Of a stretch of 34,899 bases of DNA, positions 28,550 through 34,899 are shown piece after piece. A model generated the notes under the pieces. It was not told the origin of the DNA and did no database searches. It worked only from the letters and a program-made list of their open reading frames with translations. The first letter of the stretch is position 1. Each line of letters opens with the position of its first letter. The stretch spans positions 1 to 34,899 of the forward strand of contig JAHFQQ010000003.1 of the NCBI GenBank assembly GCA_023259235.1, read 5' to 3'. This stretch comes from Polaromonas sp. GTDB lineage: Bacteria; Pseudomonadota; Gammaproteobacteria; Burkholderiales; Burkholderiaceae_C. A program made the translations under genes and the position numbers.

Positions 28550-29736
28550 GCGCCAGCCAACCCGAACTGCCCCAACCGCCCACGCCACCAGAACGCAGCG
28601 ACGGGCCGCCCCGAGCGAGTTCGGCCCCCCCGGGGGGCAGCGAGGACACGCCAGTGCCGAGCGTGGGGGCCAGTCACTTTTGGCTGGTACCCCGCAGCTG
28701 GGCGTTGCTGGTGGCGTTGCTGGCGGCGGCCGGGTTGCTCGTGAGCGGCTTGCTGTGGCAAAAACTCGGCTCCATCGAGGAGCAACTCGCCCGCCGCAGT
28801 CTCGATTCGGGCGCACAGGCGATCGAGGCGCGTACCCTGGCGCGCCAGGCCCAGGAAGCCACGCGCGATCTGGCAGCGCGATTGGCGCTGCAGGAAAGCC
28901 GCATCAGTGAAGTCAGCCTGCAGCGTGGCCAGCTTGAGGAGCTGATGCAAAGCCTGTCGCGCTCGCGCGATGAAAACCTGGTGGTGGATATCGAGTCGGC
29001 GCTGCGGCTGGCCCAGCAGCAGGCGCAGCTCACGGGCAGCGCCCAGCCCTTGCTGGCTGCTCTCAAATCGGCTGACCAGCGCCTGTCGCGCGCTGCGCAA
29101 CCCCGCCTCAATCCGTTACAGCGCGCAGTCACCCGGGACATGGAGCGCATCAAGGCGGCGAACCTCACCGATGTGCCGGCACTGTTGCTCAAGCTCGACG
29201 AACTGGTCCGACAGGCCGACGATCTGCCGTTGGCCAACGCCATGCTGCCGCGCGCATCAGCACGCACGGCGCCCGCGCCGGTTTCGCCTGTGTTGAAGGC
29301 GCCTGCCGCGCGGGCCAGCGCATCGGCCGCCAACAGGCTCTGGCCCTGGATCCCTGACGGGCAGGCGCTTCATGCCTGGTTGCAGCGCATGCTCGACAGC
29401 GTCTGGGAGGAAGCGCGCAAGCTGCTGCGTGTTAGCCGCATTGACCAGCCCGAGGCCGCCCTGCTATCACCCGAGCAATCCGTTTTTCTGCGTGAAAATT
29501 TCAAGCTCAGGCTGCTCAATGCACGCTTGGGGTTGCTGTCGCGCCAAACCGAAACCGTGCGGGCTGATCTGGTGAGCGCCAATGCCTGGTTGGGCAAGTA
29601 TTTTGATGCGTCGTCACGCCAAACCCAAGCGGCCGCCCAATTGCTGGCCCAGGCGCAGAGCCAGCTCAAAACCAGCGAGCTGCCCCGCCTGGATGATACT
29701 TTCGGCGCGCTGGCCACGGCGGCGGCAGGCCGGTAG
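28546..29736 (+). CDS. hemX: HemX-like membrane protein (uroporphyrinogen-III C-methyltransferase-like domain)
   Basis: ATGA overlap with hemD; one N-terminal TM (WALLVALLAAAGLLVSGLLW), coiled-coil rich, followed by hemY. Confidence 0.85.
   Translation: MSASQPELPQPPTPPERSDGPPRASSAPPGGSEDTPVPSVGASHFWLVPRSWALLVALLAAAGLLVSGLLWQKLGSIEEQLARRSLDSGAQAIEARTLARQAQEATRDLAARLALQESRISEVSLQRGQLEELMQSLSRSRDENLVVDIESALRLAQQQAQLTGSAQPLLAALKSADQRLSRAAQPRLNPLQRAVTRDMERIKAANLTDVPALLLKLDELVRQADDLPLANAMLPRASARTAPAPVSPVLKAPAARASASAANRLWPWIPDGQALHAWLQRMLDSVWEEARKLLRVSRIDQPEAALLSPEQSVFLRENFKLRLLNARLGLLSRQTETVRADLVSANAWLGKYFDASSRQTQAAAQLLAQAQSQLKTSELPRLDDTFGALATAAAGR
28603..28672 (+). repeat. Palindromic element family A, hemX copy (70 bp, in frame)
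   Basis: GGGCCGCCCCGAGCGAGTTCGGCCCCCCCGGGGGGCAGCGAGGACACGCCAGTGCCGAGCGTGGGGGCCA; by hand 61/70 identical to ppc unit 1 without gaps. Confidence 0.92.
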
Positions 29737-29750
29737 GGGCAGGGCCAGGC

Positions 29751-31040
29751 ATGCGCGCCGCTCTCTGGCTTTTGGCGTTGTTCGGCATCGCCGTTGCGTT
29801 GGCGCTGGTGGCAGGCAACAACCAGGCGGTGGTCACCCTGTTCTGGCCGCCGCACCGGGTCGATATGTCGTTCAACCTGGTGACGCTGCTGCTGGCGGCG
29901 CTGTTCATGACGTTGTACCTCGCCTTGCGCGCGATGTCGGCGGTATTTTCCTTGCCAGCCGAGGCCAGGCGCTGGCGCGCCCAGCAGAAGGAGCGCGCCA
30001 TGTACGGCGCCCTGATGGATGCGCAGACGCACTTGCTGGCAGGGCGTTACATCCGGGCCGCCAGGTCGGCGCAGCACGCGCTGGCGCAAGAAAAAAGTCT
30101 GGCGCTGCTTGGCGACGCGGCGCGCCATGCAAGCGGCCACAATGCGGCGCGTGCCAGCCAGCTGCGCGCGCTGGCGCATCTTCTGGTGGCCGAGAGCGCG
30201 CAGTCGCTCCAGCATAAGACTTTGCGCGACCAGCATTTGCAGTTGGCGCTTCGCAGCGTGGCTCCGCGCGATGCGCAGGAAGTTCGCGAGGGGGTGCAGC
30301 TTCGTGCGGTGCGCTGGGCGCTGGACGATCAGGACGGCGGCGCGGCGCTTGACTGGCTGGGCCAGTTACCGCAGGGCGCGGCACGGCGCACACTGGCGCT
30401 GCGCCTGAAGCTGCGCGCCGCGCGCCAGGCGCAGCAAACGCAGCAGGCGCTGGAGACGGCGCGCCTGCTCGCCAAGCACCGTGCGTTCTCGCACGCCGCG
30501 GCACAAAGCATTGTGCGCAGCCTGGCGCTCGAACTGCTCAACGAGGCGCGCGACCCGGCGCAACTGAAACAGGCCTGGCACTCGCTCGACGAGAGCGAAC
30601 ATGCCATGCCCGAGCTGGTGCTTCATGCCGCCTCGCGCCTGATGGCGCTGCAAGGCGATGCCGATACGGTGCGCGCGTGGCTGCTGCCGGTGTGGGACCG
30701 CATGATGCAGCCCGACTCCGGCATCGCTGACAGGCTGCGCATCAAACTTGTCACGGTCCTTGAGGCTGGCTTTGATTCGCTGGACGGCGGCTGGCTTTCC
30801 CGCATTGAATCAGCGCAGCTTGGTCGGCCGCGTGACCCCATCGTGCTGTATCTGGCGGGAACGGCCTGCCTGAGCCGCCAGCTCTGGGGCAAAGCCCAGC
30901 AGCTGCTGTCCCAGGCTGCGCCCGATTTGCAGGACGCAAACCTCAAGCGCAACGCCTGGCGGGCACTGGCGACGCTGGCCGAGCAACGCGAGGATGAGGC
31001 GGCTGCCGCACAGGCCTACAAGCGCGCGGCCCAGGCATGA
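29751..31040 (+). CDS. hemY: HemY-like protein (two N-terminal TM segments, TPR-like)
   Basis: MRAALWLLALFGIAVALALVAGNNQAVVTLFWPPHRVDMSFNLVTLLLAALFMTLYLALRAM; follows hemX. Confidence 0.9.
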   Translation: MRAALWLLALFGIAVALALVAGNNQAVVTLFWPPHRVDMSFNLVTLLLAALFMTLYLALRAMSAVFSLPAEARRWRAQQKERAMYGALMDAQTHLLAGRYIRAARSAQHALAQEKSLALLGDAARHASGHNAARASQLRALAHLLVAESAQSLQHKTLRDQHLQLALRSVAPRDAQEVREGVQLRAVRWALDDQDGGAALDWLGQLPQGAARRTLALRLKLRAARQAQQTQQALETARLLAKHRAFSHAAAQSIVRSLALELLNEARDPAQLKQAWHSLDESEHAMPELVLHAASRLMALQGDADTVRAWLLPVWDRMMQPDSGIADRLRIKLVTVLEAGFDSLDGGWLSRIESAQLGRPRDPIVLYLAGTACLSRQLWGKAQQLLSQAAPDLQDANLKRNAWRALATLAEQREDEAAAAQAYKRAAQA

Positions 31041-31054
31041 CTGTGGGAACAATG

Positions 31055-31080
31055 AAAAAGGCCCGCATGCGGGCCTTTTT
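31055..31080. terminator. Bidirectional rho-independent terminator between hemY and rne
   Basis: AAAAAGGCCCGCATGCGGGCCTTTTT between two convergent genes. Confidence 0.9.
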
Positions 31081-31109
31081 CTGCGCCTGGGCGCCGCGGA
31101 GGCGGCGGG

Positions 31110-34100
31110 TTAGTCCGGGGCCGTCTCGAACGGTAGCGTCATGTCAGCCAAATCGCGCCGGGTTTCAACCAGCACCAGTGGCGCACTGGTGGAGACTACC
31201 GTCGGTGGACGCTCGCGCGGAACGTGCACCGGCCTGGCTTCCGCGGCGATTGCGGCTTGCACCTCGGCAATCCTGGCAGCATCGGAATTGACCCATTGCA
31301 GGCCCGAACCCTGGGCCACCAAGGCCAGGTCGTGCAACGGCAAGTCGTAGGGCTGAACCTTCGGCAGGGTGCCGGCCGCGGGTACCGTGGCCAGTACCGG
31401 GGACGCTGTGGCTGCAATCGCCGGTGCCGTGTAGGCGGGTGCCACGGGTGTTACGGATTGAGTAGCTAGAGGTTGCTGTTCCTGACGATCCCGAGGCCTG
31501 TCTGCATCAGAAGGTTGAAAAAACTCCGTGGGCGCGGCAACTGGCGCATTCGCCTCAATCGGCTGCTCATGGCGCTCTTCACTGGGGCTGCGCTCACGGC
31601 GGCCCCTGCCATTCCGGTCACGGCCGCGGAGTTCGCGGGGCTGGCGGTCCGGGCCGTCATCCGGCCTTTCGGCGCGAACCTGAATGTCGGTGGAGGAAGC
31701 CGGCACGACCGGGTTGCCAGCCTCGTCCGGACCATCGACAACGGCGGGATGCGCCGCATCAAAGCTGTCGGCCTGGGCACCCATGGCCGGTGCAATGCTG
31801 CCCTCGGGGCGATTGCTGCGGCGCTCGCCGCGGCGGCCACTGCGTTCGCCGCCACGCTCACCACGGTCACGTCGGCCTTCGGCTCGATCCCCGGTGCGGC
31901 CACCTTGAGGTTGGCGTTCGCCATCAGTGCCAGTTTCCTGAACCGGCCTGTCCTGATGCTGGATGTCAGCATCGCCGTTCATCGCCGCTGCCATGGCCGC
32001 CTGATTGGCCAGTGCGAGGTCCTGCTCGGCGGCATCGCGCGGAACGCGCTCATTGCGTTCATTGCGGTCACCACGCTCGCGGCGGCCGCGATCACCCCGA
32101 CCTTCGCGGCCCTCGTTGCGCGGCAGCTCTTCGCCGCGAACTTCGGCCCGGCCCTCACGACGTGCCTCGCCTGCCGGACGCTCCTGGCGGCCTGCGTCGG
32201 TGGCGCGCCCTTCAGGCGCGCGCTCACGCCGTTCGCCGTTGCGGCCTTCGCTGCGACCCCGGCCGCCACGGCGACCGTCGCGGCTGCCACGCTCACCGCG
32301 CTCCGAACGCTCAGAGCGCCCGTCGGGGCGATCCTCGCGTCGCGAATCGCCGGGGTGTTCACCCTTTGCCGCGTCTTTGACGGCAGGCGCAGCAATCGTC
32401 GCCGGCGCGCTGCCAAACAGGCCTTTAAGCCAGCCAAAAAAGCCCTTTTCGGCGGCCACCGGGGCAGCCGCCGCATGCACGGGAGCAGCAGGTCGGGGCG
32501 CGGCCTGAGGCTTGCGGGCCATTTCGGGTTTGGGTACCGCCACCGGCGCAGGCACATCGGGCAACACGCCCTTGATTACCGGTGTTTGCCGGTTGGTCGG
32601 CTCCTGCGAGCGGCGCGTCACGCTTGTCGGGTCTTCGATCTCGTCGGCCAGCTTATAGCTTGCCTCGATGTTGTCCAGGCGCGGGTCGTCGTGCTTGAGG
32701 CGCTCCAGCCGGTAGTTGGGCGTTTCCAGCGTCTTGTTGGGCACCAGCAGCACGTTGATGCGCTGCTTGAGTTCGATTTTTCCGATTTCGGAACGTTTTT
32801 CATTGAGCAGGAATGACGCTACGTCGACTGGCACCTGGCATAGCACCGAGGCGGTGCTGTCCTTGAGCGATTCCTCCTGGATGATGCGCAAGATCTGCAG
32901 CGCCGAGCTTTCAGTGTCGCGAATGTGGCCGGAACCGCCGCAGCGCGGGCACGGAATCGACGCCCCTTCGTTGAGTGCCGGGCGCAGGCGCTGACGGCTC
33001 ATTTCCATCAGGCCGAATTTGCTGATGGTGCCGAACTGCACGCGGGCGCGGTCCTGCCGCAACGCGTCGCGCAAGCGGCTTTCAACATCGCGGCGGTTAC
33101 GCGACTCTTCCATGTCGATAAAGTCGATCACGATCAGGCCGCCCAGGTCACGCAGACGCATCTGGCGCGCCACTTCGTCGGCGGCTTCCAGGTTGGTGCG
33201 GGTGGCGGTTTCCTCGATGTCGCTGCCCTTGATGGCGCGGGCCGAGTTCACGTCAACCGACACCAGTGCCTCGGTGTGGTCGATCACGATGGCGCCGCCC
33301 GAAGGCAGTTGCACGGTGCGGGCGTAGGCTGATTCGATCTGGTGCTCGATCTGAAAGCGGCTGAACAAAGGGGCATCTTCGCGGTAGCGCTTGACGCGAT
33401 GCTCGTGCTCCGGCATCACATGGGCCATGAACTGGCGGGCCTGCTCGTAGACGTCGTCGGTGTCGAACAGGATGTCGCCGATATCGCTGTTGAAATAGTC
33501 GCGGATGGCTCGGATGACCAGGCTCGATTCCTGGTAAATCAGGAAGGCGCCCTTGCCGCTCTTGGCAGCGCCGTCAATCGCGGTCCACAGCTTGAGCAGG
33601 TAGTTCAGGTCCCACTGCAGCTCGGGCGCGCTGCGGCCGATGCCGGCGGTGCGCGCGATGATCGACATGCCGCCGGGGTACTCGAGCTGGTCCAGCGCTT
33701 CCTTCAGGTCGGCGCGGTCCTCGCCTTCGATGCGGCGGCTCACGCCACCGCCGCGCGGGTTGTTGGGCATCAGCACCACATAGCGGCCAGCCAGCGAGAC
33801 AAAGGTAGTAAGCGCTGCGCCCTTGTTGCCGCGTTCTTCCTTTTCGACCTGGATCAGCATTTCCTGGCCCTCCCTGATCACATCGCTGATGCGCGCCTGG
33901 CTGACCGGCACGCCTTGCGCGAAGTATTGTTTGGAGATTTCCTTGAACGGCAGAAAACCGTGGCGGTCTTCACCATAGTCGACAAAGCAGGCTTCCAGCG
34001 AGGGTTCGACGCGGGTCACGATGGCCTTGTAGATGTTGCCCTTGCGCTGCTCGCGTCCTTCAATTTCAATTTCGTAGTCGAGGAGTTTTTGCCCATCGAC

Positions 34101-34154
34101 AATCGCCAGCCGCCGCTCCTCGGACTGGGTGGCATTAATCAGCATCCGTTTCAT
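31110..34154 (-). CDS. rne: Ribonuclease E
   Basis: [31 protein letters not shown]1-like region; [32 protein letters not shown]; zinc-link [12 protein letters not shown]; Arg/Glu/Gly-rich disordered C-terminal half. Confidence 0.97.
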   Translation of the reverse strand: MKRMLINATQSEERRLAIVDGQKLLDYEIEIEGREQRKGNIYKAIVTRVEPSLEACFVDYGEDRHGFLPFKEISKQYFAQGVPVSQARISDVIREGQEMLIQVEKEERGNKGAALTTFVSLAGRYVVLMPNNPRGGGVSRRIEGEDRADLKEALDQLEYPGGMSIIARTAGIGRSAPELQWDLNYLLKLWTAIDGAAKSGKGAFLIYQESSLVIRAIRDYFNSDIGDILFDTDDVYEQARQFMAHVMPEHEHRVKRYREDAPLFSRFQIEHQIESAYARTVQLPSGGAIVIDHTEALVSVDVNSARAIKGSDIEETATRTNLEAADEVARQMRLRDLGGLIVIDFIDMEESRNRRDVESRLRDALRQDRARVQFGTISKFGLMEMSRQRLRPALNEGASIPCPRCGGSGHIRDTESSALQILRIIQEESLKDSTASVLCQVPVDVASFLLNEKRSEIGKIELKQRINVLLVPNKTLETPNYRLERLKHDDPRLDNIEASYKLADEIEDPTSVTRRSQEPTNRQTPVIKGVLPDVPAPVAVPKPEMARKPQAAPRPAAPVHAAAAPVAAEKGFFGWLKGLFGSAPATIAAPAVKDAAKGEHPGDSRREDRPDGRSERSERGERGSRDGRRGGRGRSEGRNGERRERAPEGRATDAGRQERPAGEARREGRAEVRGEELPRNEGREGRGDRGRRERGDRNERNERVPRDAAEQDLALANQAAMAAAMNGDADIQHQDRPVQETGTDGERQPQGGRTGDRAEGRRDRGERGGERSGRRGERRSNRPEGSIAPAMGAQADSFDAAHPAVVDGPDEAGNPVVPASSTDIQVRAERPDDGPDRQPRELRGRDRNGRGRRERSPSEERHEQPIEANAPVAAPTEFFQPSDADRPRDRQEQQPLATQSVTPVAPAYTAPAIAATASPVLATVPAAGTLPKVQPYDLPLHDLALVAQGSGLQWVNSDAARIAEVQAAIAAEARPVHVPRERPPTVVSTSAPLVLVETRRDLADMTLPFETAPD

Positions 34155-34357
34155 GGATATTCCCTTATCGTTTTTCGCTTTGATGCTTCAAACATCACGC
34201 GCCCAAAATGGGCCAACGACGCCGGAGGGATGCAGTGCGAACGCGGGAATTGCCGGAGAGCCTTTGACGCAACCGGGCCGACTCGAGAGAGTCAGCCAGC
34301 TAGTTGGGGCTGGGCGTAGGCGCGTGGATGAAGTGAGCAGCGATCCAACGGAAGTTA

Positions 34358-34374
34358 GCTACCATAAATGTAGC
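34358..34374. repeat. 17-nt palindrome, GCTAC-N7-GTAGC variant, upstream of rne
   Basis: GCTAC CATAAAT GTAGC, bracketed by GTTAGC direct repeats (34354-34359 and 34376-34381). Confidence 0.45.
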
Positions 34375-34756
34375 AGTTAGCGACCTGTTTACAAGGGCTA
34401 AAGGCTGATTTATACCAAGAAACAGGGCTAAAAAGCACCGTAGGCATCGGTAAATCAGACTGGCCAGTGTTGTATTCAAGGGGCTACCCGTCAAAGGACT
34501 TGATCTCAGTTAAATCCGCATGCAGCCGTTTGTTCATGACTTGGGCTGCAAGCATAATATTCCGTACTTGTGTTCGCAAAAACATCGACTCGTCTACCGT
34601 GCAAACTGCTCGCCGCGGGTGCCTGGCACGCTTGGCTTGCGGGCAATTTCCAGCATGGCATCGACCTTCCAGCAAGGCTGCTTGTCGGCCTTTTCAGGGG
34701 CTGTACTTCGCATGGACTAAACTCCAGACGAATCAACAACTTACAGCGCATTGCCA

Positions 34757-34899
34757 GTGAAACACATTATAGGGGCAGCTTCAGGCAAGACGCAGCGGGC
34801 GTTGAAAGCGCCTGCCGGCGATGCTGTTTTCCCTGTAGTTCTGGCCTTTCAACCCGCACACCAGACCCCTTCAGGCGCTGAAGCTCGCACCAGCGAGCC
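34757..34899 (+). CDS. Probable 5' end of a CDS running off the window, possibly 23S rRNA pseudouridine synthase RluC
   Basis: GTG AAA CAC ATT ATA GGG ... open to the window end: (M)KHIIGAASGKTQRALKAPAGDAVFPVVLAFQPAHQTPSGAEARTSE. Divergent from rne, the usual rluC position. Not in the ORF track because it has no stop in the window. Confidence 0.4.
   Translation, partial: MKHIIGAASGKTQRALKAPAGDAVFPVVLAFQPAHQTPSGAEARTSE

Noticed and set aside
31473-32816. 447-aa Ala-rich plus-strand ORF opposite rne
   Set aside because: Antisense reading of the Arg/Gly/Glu-rich RNase E tail; composition fully explained by the coding strand.
34484-34881. Small ORFs in the rne upstream gap (63-103 aa)
   Set aside because: No motifs, overlapping frames on both strands. 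The frame from 34757 is more plausible because it stays open to the window end and fits the rluC position.
1-34899. Defence island, prophage, integrase, transposase, tRNA or rRNA genes
   Set aside because: Searched by eye through the ORF list and gaps; none recognised. tRNAscan-SE/Infernal and domain searches would be needed to be definitive.

Overview
The window looks like a GC-rich beta-proteobacterial chromosome, probably Burkholderiales/Comamonadaceae. That placement is inferred from gene order and protein character; no search was run. Gene content is mostly housekeeping. In order: a ClC chloride channel; a decayed locus where a broken TehA/Mae-family transporter is fused to the tail of a PEP-mutase/isocitrate-lyase-family gene; a BON-domain lipoprotein; an FMN-dependent lactate dehydrogenase-type enzyme; a Do/DegP-family protease; an OmpR-type two-component pair; an MBL-fold hydrolase; argH divergent from a LytS/AlgZ-AlgR-like pair; an AI-2E-family permease; a 2735-aa cyclic beta-1,2-glucan synthase with a small upstream membrane protein; ppc; hemC-hemD-hemX-hemY; rne; and probably the first codons of rluC at the right edge. 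I see no defence island, CRISPR array, tRNA, rRNA or transposase. The most interesting signal is a set of small palindromic repeats sitting in frame inside essential or central genes. (1) A ~70-81 bp GC-rich element is present as a perfect-phase tandem pair (2 x 81 bp) inside ppc, at the expected position of PEP carboxylase's mobile catalytic loop. A single ~87% identical copy lies in the opposite orientation relative to transcription in hemX, where it is translated from the other strand. (2) A 17-nt palindrome family (GCTAY-N7-RTAGC) occurs five times, including in frame in hemD and ppc. Both behave like protein-coding-permissive mobile palindromes, analogous to Rickettsia palindromic elements.
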